A stretch of 64,000 nucleotides of DNA, taken from assembly GCA_947495685.1 (NCBI GenBank), contig CANLZY010000004.1, positions 62,001-126,000 of the forward strand, written 5' to 3'. The DNA is from an uncultured Tropicimonas sp. (lineage in GTDB: Bacteria; Pseudomonadota; Alphaproteobacteria; Rhodobacterales; Rhodobacteraceae). The position numbers were made by a program, and so were the translations under genes. Under the pieces are notes generated by a model, which saw only the letters and a program-made list of their open reading frames with translations, did no database searches and was not told where the DNA came from. The first letter of the stretch is position 1; every line of letters begins with the position of its first letter. Of this stretch, positions 1 to 8,946 are shown piece after piece.

Positions 1-543
1 AGGATCGCCCAGATGCAAGACATCCGCGGATTGTGCCTCGGTCGCCGTCCGCAACGACATTGGCGCATCCACCGTGATGGTGCGTGACGCGTGTTTCCAG
101 ACCTCCAGATCCGCCGGGTTGTCGCCGGCGTAGTCAAACGCCGCTTCGCCATAATGCTCGATCAGGAAGTTGGCCTTGGCTGTCCCCTTCAGGTTGAGAT
201 CACCGTCTGACGCGTGGACCTCGTCAAAGACCCCAAGGTGGTCGGCAACCTGTTGGGCAAGCCTGCGATCTGTTGCGGTGACAAGCGCCACTCGACCGCC
301 GGCCTTTCGATGCTGCTCGATCAGGTCGAGCACCTCGGGATTGTATGGCAGGCTGGCCGGATCGACCATGGACTCACGGGCCAGGACTTCCTTGAAGGCC
401 GCCTTGCCGCGGGGCAGGGCGAGCAAGGCCCGTGCCGCAGCAAGGGCGTTGCCGGAGGCGACATTCCACCAGCTTTCCAGCAGCATATCGCTCCTGATCA
501 GGGTCCCGTCCAGATCGACGGCCAATAGTCTGGTGTGTGACAT
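1..543 (-). CDS. HAD-family hydrolase domain, probable N-terminus of a HAD-UbiA prenyltransferase (partial)
   Basis: The reading frame starts at the ATG at 543 and runs off the left edge without a stop, so only about 181 residues are visible. The N-terminus has the HAD nucleophile motif VDLDGTL near residues 9-15. A helical cap region follows, then a VALVTAT stretch (motif II, the Thr/Ser) and FDYAGDNPADLEVW (motif IV, acidic metal ligands). This spacing, opening with a DLDGTLIRSDML pattern, is typical of the HAD module fused in front of UbiA-type membrane prenyltransferases in alphaproteobacteria. That family is often found near exopolysaccharide genes. The UbiA part is inferred because it would lie outside the window. 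A free-standing HAD phosphatase is the alternative. Confidence 0.75.
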   Translation of the reverse strand, partial: MSHTRLLAVDLDGTLIRSDMLLESWWNVASGNALAAARALLALPRGKAAFKEVLARESMVDPASLPYNPEVLDLIEQHRKAGGRVALVTATDRRLAQQVADHLGVFDEVHASDGDLNLKGTAKANFLIEHYGEAAFDYAGDNPADLEVWKHASRTITVDAPMSLRTATEAQSADVLHLGDP

Positions 544-814
544 TGTTCTGACTATCCTGCTGACCGGACCCTGAACGGGCGGGTCTTGAAACCGGACCGA
601 TCCCGGGTGGTCAGCGCCGGGATGGGTTTGAAATGAGGCACCTTGGTCTTTCTGCTCGTCGAAATCGTCTGCTTGTCTTGCCGGGAAACGTCATTCTATT
701 CCCCGGGCGGTTTCGTTGGAGTCTGACCGTTTCCCGTATTGGTGGCAAAGCGTCGGGAGCGACCTGGACGGATTTTTGCGACAATGGTGGTGTGGGCGTC
801 ACAATGCGGCGGGT
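544..814. other. Intergenic region, 271 bases, no gene recognised
   Basis: The stretch lies between the HAD gene, transcribed leftward, and the end of the PHP gene, also transcribed leftward. It should therefore contain the promoter of the HAD gene. Short frames exist on both strands but their translations are rich in Arg, Pro and Cys and look like nothing coding. No clear hairpin terminator with a T-run was found. Confidence 0.5.
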
Positions 815-1546
815 CTAACTCCTCCGAAGCAGCCTGATGCCATTGCGACGCGCGCGTTCCAGTCGATCATGAACGCCGGTTCTGGGTTGTCCGTCCGGAG
901 CCAACAGGCTTTCATACAGCGCCTCCGGCACAATCGCTCCATCCCTGAGGCCAGCGACAAGTGCGGTTTCCAGAGGCAGGTCACCTGCCACGGAGACACG
1001 GTTGAACAGCGGGTAGACGTGGCGCATGCGATGAAAGTCGATGCCCACCGTCGCCGGCAGGCCGGTGTCCCTGATCAGGTCGCGCGCCTCCCGACCGATG
1101 GTCAGCCCGTCGGATTTCCGGTTCCACAGTTCGATAGCCGAAAGGTACGGGACCCACGCCGGGTCGAACAGGTCATAGGCGTTCCGTCGAACGGGGTGGG
1201 CAAAGACCGCAACCCCGTTGCTGGAACGGACCGCCTCAAGGGTTTCCATCACGGGGTGATGTTCCGACAGGAACCGGTCAAGCCCCCATGTCAGGATGTG
1301 GACGTCGTTGTCGGGGCAGGAATACTCGATACCGGGAACGATCCGGCAGAGTCGGGTCGAGGCCTGGGCACAGGCTGCCCTGTATTCATCGTAGCGGTCT
1401 GGCGAAAACCCTGTGTCATGCTCCGTCATCATCACCGCACGGGCTCCCATGGCCCCGAACAACCGGGCGATTTTGGCAAGCGACCAGTGGCCATCATAGG
1501 ACCAGGTCGAATGGGCATGCAGGACGGCGCGAACCGTTCGGGTCAT
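815..1546 (-). CDS. PHP-domain metal-dependent phosphoesterase
   Basis: A 243-residue protein with a full PHP metal-ligand set in order: H10 and H12 (LHAHST), D18, E42-H43 (TEHDTG), E74 (PGIEYS), H83, H117 (FAHPVR) and D170/H172 (GIDFHR). PHP domains hydrolyse phosphate esters with a trinuclear metal site. This one is free-standing rather than part of a DNA polymerase. Its ATG overlaps the stop of the ATP-grasp gene by ATGA, so the two are translationally coupled, and it is the last gene of a three-gene operon with the deacetylase. The substrate is unknown. The neighbourhood suggests a phosphorylated sugar or peptide intermediate in surface-polymer assembly. Family assignment is firm, role is inference. 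Confidence 0.85.
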   Translation of the reverse strand: MTRTVRAVLHAHSTWSYDGHWSLAKIARLFGAMGARAVMMTEHDTGFSPDRYDEYRAACAQASTRLCRIVPGIEYSCPDNDVHILTWGLDRFLSEHHPVMETLEAVRSSNGVAVFAHPVRRNAYDLFDPAWVPYLSAIELWNRKSDGLTIGREARDLIRDTGLPATVGIDFHRMRHVYPLFNRVSVAGDLPLETALVAGLRDGAIVPEALYESLLAPDGQPRTGVHDRLERARRNGIRLLRRS

Positions 1547-2724
1547 GAGCGGGCCTTTCCAATCGTCTTGCGGACCGTGTGGAGGGCATCGCGGATGTAG
1601 TATCGTGGAAACTCAGGATCGAAATTGTAAAAACCGGGTCCGCGTCCGGGACGCAGCGCACCGGTGACCGCACTTGAAAGGCTGGGCCAGTCCTGTCGGT
1701 GAAAGTCGCTCTTGGGGCCGCGCAACGTGAACAGAACCTGCAACAGGTCGCGCCCGAGGTGACGCACTTCCAAGGGCACCTCGGAGCGGGCCGGAACCGT
1801 CGGTTTGAATGTCGGGTCCTGCGCCAACTCGACCGCCCAGGCCGGATACTCCAACCCTTGCCGGCGGGCCAGGGCAAGCGAGCCCCACATCCGGCCATTC
1901 AGCTCCATGAACCAGTCGGTTCCGTCCGCATCGGTCAGGAACTCCATCATGAACGGGCCACGCCAGCCGATGACCTGCAGGAACAGAGACACGCCTTCAC
2001 GCAGGTCAGGCTCGGTTTGCCGGGCGCGACAGGCGGACGAGCCGGAACCATGCGGGTTCATCATCCGCAGGCGTTCATGCCCACTCCACGCGACAACGCC
2101 ATCCTCGGTACAAAGGCCAAAGATCCCTGTCCCACGTCCCCGGATCAACGGTTGAACCAGCATCGGTGCCATATCGGATGTCAGACGCGCGACCAGCGAG
2201 TCGCGATCCGATGCGTTGGCCAGAAAATGCGTGTCTCCCTTGGACAGCTTGCCGCCCACATCCGCCAGCGCCAGCGAGGGCTTGGCGATTGCCGGAAAGA
2301 CGTTTGCCCGCGTCAGATCCTCGGGCCGGGTCACGACGAGCGTGTCCGGGACGGCCAAACCTGCCTGTCGCGCCGCATCGATCTGTTGCCTTTTGTCGAG
2401 CGCGATCCGTGCCGGCGCACCCGTTGCGCCAGCCGAGATCATTCGCCCGGTCAGGGCCGTATCGGCAAGCCACAGCCCGGGGTCATCCAGTGGGAGCACT
2501 AGGTCCGCCGACCTTGCCAGCGTCTGCATTGCCGCAACGGCTGCGGGCAGGTCCGTTTCAGGCGCCGGAATGCGATGCACGTTCTGGACCGGCAGGTGCC
2601 GCGTCAGCGGCAGGGTGCTGGTGTCGCGCTGAAAGACCGATACCGTGTGACCAGCGGCGCGCAGGCTGAAGAAAACTTCGGCCGCAGGCAGGGCTTCGGC
2701 CAGCCCGATCAGGATTTCCGCCAT
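1543..2724 (-). CDS. ATP-grasp family ligase
   Basis: A 393-residue protein of the ATP-grasp fold. The N-terminal third (about 1-110) looks like a Rossmann-type pre-ATP-grasp domain. The central part has the phosphate-binding and adenine-binding strands (AIAKPSLA near 145; MLVQPLIRGRGTG near 200). The Mg-binding signature is FMMEFL followed by WFMELNGRMWGS, with the E and N metal ligands conserved. Such enzymes join a carboxylate to an amine through an acyl-phosphate. The start ATG overlaps the deacetylase stop (TGATG) and its own stop overlaps the PHP start. Coupling to a carbohydrate deacetylase, which would expose an amine, makes an amide-forming step on an amino sugar an attractive but untested idea. 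Confidence 0.85.
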   Translation of the reverse strand: MAEILIGLAEALPAAEVFFSLRAAGHTVSVFQRDTSTLPLTRHLPVQNVHRIPAPETDLPAAVAAMQTLARSADLVLPLDDPGLWLADTALTGRMISAGATGAPARIALDKRQQIDAARQAGLAVPDTLVVTRPEDLTRANVFPAIAKPSLALADVGGKLSKGDTHFLANASDRDSLVARLTSDMAPMLVQPLIRGRGTGIFGLCTEDGVVAWSGHERLRMMNPHGSGSSACRARQTEPDLREGVSLFLQVIGWRGPFMMEFLTDADGTDWFMELNGRMWGSLALARRQGLEYPAWAVELAQDPTFKPTVPARSEVPLEVRHLGRDLLQVLFTLRGPKSDFHRQDWPSLSSAVTGALRPGRGPGFYNFDPEFPRYYIRDALHTVRKTIGKARS

Positions 2725-3392
2725 CAGACTCTCCGCTTGATCGCCATGGACAGGCGTCGATGTATCTTCCGGCTGCGCGGCTCGATGCCCAGCAACAGGT
2801 TGCGGACATCGTCGATGGTCATGTTGTGGCGCATGGATGTCCTCGGGATCGGGCTCTGGCCTGCCGTCCAGCCACCTCCGTCACTTGACAATACCCGGTC
2901 ATAGCCATGCACCCTCAAGGTGCGCAAGACGCGGGCGTTGTACCGGCCAAAGGGGATCGCCGCTGACGTGATTGCATGGCCACAGATTCCGGCAAGTCGG
3001 TCGCGGGCCTCGACGAATTCGCGGGTTTCGCCGGCTGCATCCAGCCCGGTCCAGTCCACGTGGTTTGCGCCATGGGTGCCGATCTGGTGCCCAATCGACA
3101 TCAGGCGCCGAATGTCGTCCACGCCCAGCGATCCGGGGGTGTCGATCCGGGCAGACAGAACAAAGACCTCGGCGCTGTAGCCGGCCGCGGCAAGCGGTTC
3201 TGCAGCGATCGTCAGGTCCGACAGGTTGCCGTCGTCAAAGGTGAACTGCGTGTCGACGCCTTTGCGCAATTCCGCAGCCAAAGCAACGATGTCGTGGAAC
3301 ATTTCCTCGGACACCCAATAGGCCGCCTCGCCCGGTTCCTGTAATCGGAGCGGTTGGCCGATGCCATGGAAGTTGATGATGACCTGACGCAT
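2724..3392 (-). CDS. Polysaccharide deacetylase (NodB-homology, carbohydrate esterase family 4-like)
   Basis: A 222-residue protein with NodB-type motifs: TFDDGN (D53-D54, catalytic base and metal ligand) and IGTHGANHVDW (metal ligands H107 and H111). A later IPFGRYN stretch corresponds to the substrate-groove motif RxPY/FG. The family removes N- or O-acetyl groups from sugar polymers. No signal peptide is evident, so it may act in the cytoplasm on a small or lipid-linked sugar rather than on finished polymer. It is the first gene of the coupled deacetylase/ATP-grasp/PHP operon. It diverges from the glycosyltransferase genes, and the shared control region is 3393-3622. Confidence 0.85.
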   Translation of the reverse strand: MRQVIINFHGIGQPLRLQEPGEAAYWVSEEMFHDIVALAAELRKGVDTQFTFDDGNLSDLTIAAEPLAAAGYSAEVFVLSARIDTPGSLGVDDIRRLMSIGHQIGTHGANHVDWTGLDAAGETREFVEARDRLAGICGHAITSAAIPFGRYNARVLRTLRVHGYDRVLSSDGGGWTAGQSPIPRTSMRHNMTIDDVRNLLLGIEPRSRKIHRRLSMAIKRRV

Positions 3393-3468
3393 TGCTCGCC
3401 CTTCTGCTTCGGCGCCTTTATTCGCATGCGTGCCGGAAAAACGATAGGGGCTTTGGGGGCTTGTGGAC

Positions 3469-3487
3469 AGCCCGCGGCCGGCGGGCT
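3469..3487. repeat. Inverted repeat in the divergent control region
   Basis: AGCCCGC and GCGGGCT form a perfect 7-bp inverted repeat around a GGCCG loop. It lies between the divergent deacetylase and glycosyltransferase starts. It may be an operator or the leader hairpin of either transcript. There is no T-run, so a terminator is unlikely. Confidence 0.4.
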
Positions 3488-3622
3488 ATAGCGGTCGCTG
3501 TGCAAGGTTAGAGTGTGTGGCGTGGATCTGGTTGAGACAATCATGGCTGGTACAGCCTTTTGGAACAGCGTGCTGCGGTCACTTTTCAACCGTGCGCCAG
3601 ACTGAACTTGGCCGGAGATCCG

Positions 3623-4876
3623 ATGTCATCCTTGCGACGTACTCTCAAACGGACCCTGCCGGGGAATGTGAAAGGGCTTGCCCAGCCGTTGCGCGACTTC
3701 ATCCTTGGTCCCGCGATCGAAGACGAAGTGCTGCGACCGATCACATTTGAGCGGGACAGGTCCACACGGCTCCGGCTCAACTTCGTTCTCCCGAGCCTCG
3801 ACCGTGCGAAGGCCTTTGGCGGCGTGATGACGGGGGTGGAGTTGTTCCTGGAACTCGGCGAAACCCTCGCCCGGACCCATCAGGTCGACCTGCGCGTCGT
3901 GACAGAGAATCCTGTGGCCCCGGAACAGAGCGTGATCGGCTCCGACCAGGCCGAGGAACACTGTCTTCAGGCCAACGAAAACCGGTTGCCGGTGCGGTCC
4001 TCGGACCTGTTCCTTGTCTACAACTGGTGGATTGCGCTGAACCTTGAGCCTGTCCTTCGGGCGCAGGCCGAGACATTTGGCGTGCCGCCGCGACCGAAAC
4101 TCTACCTGATCCAGGAATACGAGCCGCATTTCTATCCGTTCTCCTCGGCTCACATGCTGTCGCTTCAGGCGTTCAACGGCGACTGGCCGATCTGGGGGAT
4201 TTTCAACTCCTCCGAACTGCATGGCTACTACAAGGCACAGGGCAACCGGTCCGACCGCGACTATCCGTTCGAGCCTCGGATGAACCCGTCGATCCGCCCC
4301 TTTGCCAAGGATCTGAGCGCAGCGGAGAAAACCCGCACGGTTCTGGTCTATGGCCGCCCGCAGGTGGCGCGAAACTGTTTCTCGCTGATCCGCAAGGGGC
4401 TGGACATCTGGGCCGAAACCCACGGTGCGGAGCATCCGGATTGGCGGTTCATCTCTGCCGGAGAGACCCACAAGGCGATCCCGCTGGGCCCTCACCACGC
4501 GTTGACATCGGCAGGAAAGCTGCCGCTGGAGGCCTATGGAAAGCTGCTGCGTGAAACGGCGGTTGGCGTCTCGCTCATGTCTTCGCCGCACCCCAGTTAT
4601 CCGCCGCTTGAGATGGCGCATTTTGGCGCCCGGGTCATCGGCAACAGCTACCCGCACAAGGACCTGTCCCGCCGTCACGACAACCTGCGTTCGCTGACCG
4701 ACATTCGTCCCGAAGCCATCGCCGCAGCGCTGGAACAGGAAATCCTGGCTTTCGAGCGCGACCCGGAGTCCGGGGTGCGGGCGCAAAGCCATATGCCCAA
4801 CTATATGTCGGAAACGCCGTTTGACTGTCTCGAAGCGCTGGCAAGCGACATTTCCGAGCTGATGGAAGCCACATGA
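3623..4876 (+). CDS. Glycosyltransferase, WsaF/GT4-like (rhamnosyltransferase type)
   Basis: A 417-residue predicted glycosyltransferase. The N-terminal half carries a phrase typical of WsaF-type rhamnosyltransferases (LNFVLPSLDR...AFGG). A YLIQEYEPHFYP segment and a WGIFNSSEL segment follow. The C-terminal Rossmann half has a YGRPQVARNCFSL nucleotide-sugar loop and a SSPHPSYPPLEMAHFG stretch, the usual acidic donor-binding position. I chose ATG 3623 because GGAG lies 6 bases upstream; an in-frame ATG at 3560 would add 21 unlike residues. The stop overlaps the next gene (ATGA), so the two glycosyltransferases are coupled. Sugar specificity cannot be read from sequence. Confidence 0.85.
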   Translation: MSSLRRTLKRTLPGNVKGLAQPLRDFILGPAIEDEVLRPITFERDRSTRLRLNFVLPSLDRAKAFGGVMTGVELFLELGETLARTHQVDLRVVTENPVAPEQSVIGSDQAEEHCLQANENRLPVRSSDLFLVYNWWIALNLEPVLRAQAETFGVPPRPKLYLIQEYEPHFYPFSSAHMLSLQAFNGDWPIWGIFNSSELHGYYKAQGNRSDRDYPFEPRMNPSIRPFAKDLSAAEKTRTVLVYGRPQVARNCFSLIRKGLDIWAETHGAEHPDWRFISAGETHKAIPLGPHHALTSAGKLPLEAYGKLLRETAVGVSLMSSPHPSYPPLEMAHFGARVIGNSYPHKDLSRRHDNLRSLTDIRPEAIAAALEQEILAFERDPESGVRAQSHMPNYMSETPFDCLEALASDISELMEAT

Positions 4877-5796
4877 CCGATCTCTCGATCATTGTCGTCA
4901 ATTGGAACACCCGCGAGATGACCCGCGATTGTCTGCAATCCGTCTTTGACGGTCTGGGGGATCTCGACGCCGAGGTGATCCTGGTCGACAACGCTTCCGA
5001 AGATGGCTCTGCCGATATGGTGGCGGCCGATTTCCCGCAGGCCGTCCTGATCCGCAATGACCGGAACCTTGGCTTTGCGGCTGCAAACAACCAGGCCATG
5101 AAGGTCGCGCGCGGGCGACAGATCCTGCTGTTGAACTCCGACACGCTGGTTCATGGGGCGGTGCTGCCACAGTCGGTGCAATGGCTGGATGCGCAGCCCG
5201 AGGTTGGCGCAATGGCCTGCCGGGTGATGAATACCGACGGTACCGAACAGTTGAACAACACCATTTTCCCCACGCCCTGGCGGCAATTCCTGTATCTGAG
5301 CGGCCTGTTCAAGGTGATCGGTCACGGCGCGGTGCGCGGAATCGGCCCTGAGGGTCCGGCGCAAAAGGTGGAATCCGTCGCCGGCTGCTACCTCCTGGTG
5401 CGCCGGGAGGTGATCGAGCAGGTCGGCCTTCTGGACGAGGCGTTCTTTTTCTTTGGCGAGGAAACGGACTGGTGTCGCCGGATGCGTGATGCTGGTTGGA
5501 CGCTTATGCTGGCCCCGGTCGGTGAAATCACCCATTTCCAGGGCGGTTCGGCCAAGCGGTTGAACTATCGACGCAACATCATGCTGTGTCAGGCCAATGT
5601 TCGCCTGAACCGCAAGCATGGCGGGTTGCTTGCAGCCGTTGTCTCTTATGCGATCGTTGTCGCGCACAATGCCTCGCGTGCTCTGGTCTGGTCGATTGCA
5701 GCGCTGGCCGGCTCGTCGGACCGCGCGCGTGAAAAGGCCTCGGTCTTCCGGGCGGTGCTCTGGCATTCCGGCGATATCTGGCCCGGCCCGGTCTGA
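4873..5796 (+). CDS. Glycosyltransferase family 2 (rhamnosyltransferase-like)
   Basis: A 307-residue GT-A fold enzyme. It opens with SIIVVNWNTREM, then VILVDNASEDGS (the nucleotide-binding DNxSxDGS element) and NLGFAAANNQA. LLNSDTLV supplies the DxD-like metal-binding position, and FFFFGEETDWCRRM is the ED-type catalytic region seen in rhamnosyl transferases. It follows the WsaF-like gene with a 4-base overlap. A hydrophobic C-terminal segment (about 250-280) may bring it to the membrane. It faces the polymerase-like gene with a gap of only 29 bases. It probably adds one sugar to a growing surface polysaccharide on the cytoplasmic face. Confidence 0.9.
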   Translation: MTDLSIIVVNWNTREMTRDCLQSVFDGLGDLDAEVILVDNASEDGSADMVAADFPQAVLIRNDRNLGFAAANNQAMKVARGRQILLLNSDTLVHGAVLPQSVQWLDAQPEVGAMACRVMNTDGTEQLNNTIFPTPWRQFLYLSGLFKVIGHGAVRGIGPEGPAQKVESVAGCYLLVRREVIEQVGLLDEAFFFFGEETDWCRRMRDAGWTLMLAPVGEITHFQGGSAKRLNYRRNIMLCQANVRLNRKHGGLLAAVVSYAIVVAHNASRALVWSIAALAGSSDRAREKASVFRAVLWHSGDIWPGPV

Positions 5797-5825
5797 TCCC
5801 TCGGCGACCGACCGCTGGGGTTGCG

Positions 5826-7271
5826 CTATTCCGGTGTCTTGCGCCTGTGGAACTTGGTCTGCCGGGAATACCGTGTCTGGCCGTGCTCGGACGGCTCCTG
5901 TGCGGCGTCGCCCGGTTTCGATGATTTGATTGGCGCCCGGGTCTTGCGGGTATTCCAGGTCAATGCTGTCTTTGCTTCCAATGTTTCATCATCCGTTTCC
6001 GGCGGCGCCTCTGGAGTCCGGTCCAAGGTCGACCAGACGCCAGACCCGAGCAGGAAGATGAAAAACGCATAGGACGCGTTCCAGTAGTGCACGGTGGCGC
6101 CGGCAAGGATCATGCCCCCGAGCGAAGTCAGGTAGGCGGCGCGGGAGTCCCGCTCCAGCGACGTCGCGGCGATGCGGATCGATGACTCGCGGATGATCCA
6201 GACAATTGCGCCGGCAAACATCAGAAATGCGGGCAGCCCGGAGCGCATGGCGATCAGCAGCCAGAGGTTGTCCACGCTGGAGCCCATCCACTCGGGGCGG
6301 CTCCACTCGTTGTTGCCGATGCCGAACATGATGTTGTTCATCACGCTTTCGGTGCCGTAGCGCCAGATGAGAATCCGGTTGTAGGAGGCCCCTGAATCGA
6401 ACGTCATGTTGCTGACAACGATGTGGAACGGTGTCCGGTTCGACATCAGGTCGACAGCGAAATACATGGCCAAACCGACCAGGGCGAGCACGGTCCAAGG
6501 CTTCTTGTAGGACCGGGTCAAGGCATCCCATGCCATCAGGCCCCATTGGAAGAACAGGGCCAACAGCGCACCCGCCGAGATCGAGCAGAACGCAGCGACC
6601 GTGCCGATACCGTAGTTGATCATCCTGCGGAACGGACCGAGGTTCCTGTTGATGACATAGTGGATTGGCCCGAATGCGGCAGCCGCGACGGCGCCGAACA
6701 GGATCGAATGCTCGAATACCACCTGCGCCCGGTACATGCCCATGCGGCCTCTGAAATCCACGTCCGGAAAGGTTGATCCGATCTTGCCAAACAGCTCCAG
6801 CAGGATCGGGCGCGAGGTCATGGTCTCGAACAGGGCAAAGGGCAGGAGAATGACGATGAGGCGGAAGAACAGCCGCGAAAACGCGGCAAAATCCTCGGGC
6901 GTTCGGAAATACACCCTTGCGATGATGTAGGATCCGAAGGTTTCGAGCACCAGCACCCCGGCGGGCTCCAGGCCTCGTGACAGCCCGTGGTTGTAAAAGA
7001 ACGAGAAGCCGCCCCAAAGCGCCGCACCCAGAATCATGACGTCGAAGCCCCGGATCGGTCCGGCGCGACCGCCCAGCCAGGCGGCCATGGCCGGAAAGAA
7101 CCCGATCAGGATGACAACGCGATACGGGCTCAGCCGAACGGAGCCGACCGAGAAATACAGCGGGATCAGAAGTGCGATGAGGAACATCGCCGGGAAGAGC
7201 GGGGTACGTGGGATCGTGTCCGTCACCGGCGCGGTTGTCCGGCTGGGGACCGAAGCAGAAATGTTTTGCAA
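5826..7271 (-). CDS. O-antigen ligase / polysaccharide polymerase-like membrane protein
   Basis: A 481-residue polytopic membrane protein with roughly ten hydrophobic segments between residues 29 and 420 and a long charged C-terminal tail. The pattern of N-terminal helix pairs, a large periplasmic loop near 270-320 containing RILIWRYG, and GIGNNEWSRP resembles the Wzy/WaaL (O-antigen ligase) superfamily. That family polymerises or ligates lipid-linked glycans in the periplasm. The longest frame begins with TTG 7271 (GAGGA four bases upstream). GTG 7226 or ATG 7187, just before the first membrane helix, are alternatives. It is divergent from the Asn-synthetase-like gene and convergent with the GT2 gene. 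Confidence 0.75.
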   Translation of the reverse strand: MQNISASVPSRTTAPVTDTIPRTPLFPAMFLIALLIPLYFSVGSVRLSPYRVVILIGFFPAMAAWLGGRAGPIRGFDVMILGAALWGGFSFFYNHGLSRGLEPAGVLVLETFGSYIIARVYFRTPEDFAAFSRLFFRLIVILLPFALFETMTSRPILLELFGKIGSTFPDVDFRGRMGMYRAQVVFEHSILFGAVAAAAFGPIHYVINRNLGPFRRMINYGIGTVAAFCSISAGALLALFFQWGLMAWDALTRSYKKPWTVLALVGLAMYFAVDLMSNRTPFHIVVSNMTFDSGASYNRILIWRYGTESVMNNIMFGIGNNEWSRPEWMGSSVDNLWLLIAMRSGLPAFLMFAGAIVWIIRESSIRIAATSLERDSRAAYLTSLGGMILAGATVHYWNASYAFFIFLLGSGVWSTLDRTPEAPPETDDETLEAKTALTWNTRKTRAPIKSSKPGDAAQEPSEHGQTRYSRQTKFHRRKTPE

Positions 7272-7347
7272 ACTGTCCTCGGCGGTGGTGCCTGTTTTCG
7301 CAGGCGTTGTACCGGAGAAGATCCTTCACGTCCCGAAAAATCGCTCT

Positions 7348-8877
7348 ATGCTCGACCGGGTCGGGTGGCTCGCCCGTCACAACGCAGTCTACGTGGTTGG
7401 TCTCCCTATGGTTCCGCTCTATCCGTCTGACTTTGATGGTCAGTTTGTCCTGTCCGTCAATGGTGCAACGCTGCCCGGCGGTACGCGTCACGACCTGTCC
7501 ACCGTCGAAATGTCGGTCGCGGAACATCTGGGCGTCTGCAAGGTTTTCGAAGCTTCCGGCCGCTGTATCGGCGCGCTCCTGGGGACACCGATCGACCTCG
7601 GCTCCGGCACGGTGCTTCAGGAGCGGTACGATATTCCCGCCGATCTGGACGCTGACCCGGATGCGTTCGTCGAAACCTGGATCTATGCGCTGACCGGCTT
7701 CTTCATCTTTGTATTGGATACCCCCGGTGCCCGGCGGGTGTATCTTGACGCCTGTGGGGCGTTGTCGGTGGTCTATGATCCGGAAACTGGCGCGGTAGGA
7801 TCGACGGCGCCGGCCCTGATGAGCGAGGCGGAATGTGCGCGGCGGTTCCAATCCGACCTGCACGAGGCTTTTGACGTCGCAAACATCGGCTGGTTCTCGG
7901 GAACACTCACCGCGCATCGTGGCATCCGCCGGTTGCTGCCGAACCACTTCCTCGATCTCGACGGGCTTGATACCGTGCGCCACTGGCCACGCGGCGCCAT
8001 TGCCGTCACCGACACACCCGAGGTCGCATGTGCCGATATTCTGGACGCCTCGACACAGACCATTCGGGCGCTGTTGCGGTCGGGGGCAGTTGCCCAGGCG
8101 CTGACGGCCGGGAACGAGACCCGGATGATGCTGGCCGCGGCGCGTGACATGAAGGACGAGATCGAGTTCGTCACGGTCTCAGCTGCGGTGGCGGCACTCG
8201 ATTTGCACCGTGCCAAGGAACTCAGCGCCCGGTTCGGCCTGCCGCATCGTATCATCCCGCTGCGGTTTGCAACCGACGCCCAGGCAGACGACTGGCAGGC
8301 CCGCACCGGCCAATGCGTCACCGGTCCACATGCAAGGACCCACCCGACCGTTGACGCCCTGCGGACCCGACCGTACTTCGTGGGCGGCCTTGGCGGGGAA
8401 ATCGGGCGCGCGTTTTTCTGGCGCCCGGACGATACCAACCAGACCGAGGTCACTCCGGAACTTCTGTGGACCCGCATGGGCTTTGCGCCGCATCCGCTTG
8501 GCTTGTCGGAGATGGCGGACTGGCTGGAGAGCGTGAAGGGGCTGCCGGCGCTTCTGCAACTGGACCTCGCCTACATCGAGCTCAGGATGGGGTCCTGGGG
8601 GTTCTGCCTGTCCTATTGCACCCCTCAGCCAGTGGACATTCATCCATTGATCTCACGTCGGAATTTCGCATCGATGCTGTCGTTGCCACCGGAGTGGCGG
8701 CGGCAGGCAAACGGAACCAACAGGATGATCCAGGAGGTGGTTCGGGCTGGCTGGCCGGAGGCTCTGGAGCTCCCGATCGGCCGTTTCGGCGACTACCGGG
8801 ATGTGACGTTCCGGCTCTGGCAGGTTTTGCAGGACCCCGCCGCCATCCCGCGCAAATTGCGCAAGAGATTTCTGTAG
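7348..8877 (+). CDS. Asparagine-synthetase-like protein with degenerate PP-loop
   Basis: About 509 residues from ATG 7348. The start is uncertain: ATG 7261 and ATG 7408 are also in frame and none has a good ribosome site. Residues up to about 170 resemble the class II amidotransferase fold (FFIFVLDTP, then YLDACGALSVVY) but there is no N-terminal catalytic Cys. At residue 252 onward LTAGNETRMMLAA sits where N-type ATP pyrophosphatases have SGGxDS, so every PP-loop position except one Gly is substituted, mostly conservatively. Such divergent homologues occur in polysaccharide and peptide-modification clusters. Whether it still adenylates a substrate is open. It is divergent from the polymerase-like gene and followed by a broken methyltransferase gene. 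Confidence 0.65.
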   Translation: MLDRVGWLARHNAVYVVGLPMVPLYPSDFDGQFVLSVNGATLPGGTRHDLSTVEMSVAEHLGVCKVFEASGRCIGALLGTPIDLGSGTVLQERYDIPADLDADPDAFVETWIYALTGFFIFVLDTPGARRVYLDACGALSVVYDPETGAVGSTAPALMSEAECARRFQSDLHEAFDVANIGWFSGTLTAHRGIRRLLPNHFLDLDGLDTVRHWPRGAIAVTDTPEVACADILDASTQTIRALLRSGAVAQALTAGNETRMMLAAARDMKDEIEFVTVSAAVAALDLHRAKELSARFGLPHRIIPLRFATDAQADDWQARTGQCVTGPHARTHPTVDALRTRPYFVGGLGGEIGRAFFWRPDDTNQTEVTPELLWTRMGFAPHPLGLSEMADWLESVKGLPALLQLDLAYIELRMGSWGFCLSYCTPQPVDIHPLISRRNFASMLSLPPEWRRQANGTNRMIQEVVRAGWPEALELPIGRFGDYRDVTFRLWQVLQDPAAIPRKLRKRFL

Positions 8878-8946
8878 CGGGGCTCGGGCACAATCGGCAA
8901 CGGACCGGTCGTTGTCCGGGGCGATGATATGCCATGATCTTGTGAG

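Noticed and set aside
5989-7983. 664-codon open frame on the minus strand
   Set aside because: It is a frame shadow of the O-antigen-ligase-like gene and the antisense of the Asn-synthetase-like gene. Its translation is Arg/His/Gly-rich without motifs, as expected for high-G+C sequence.
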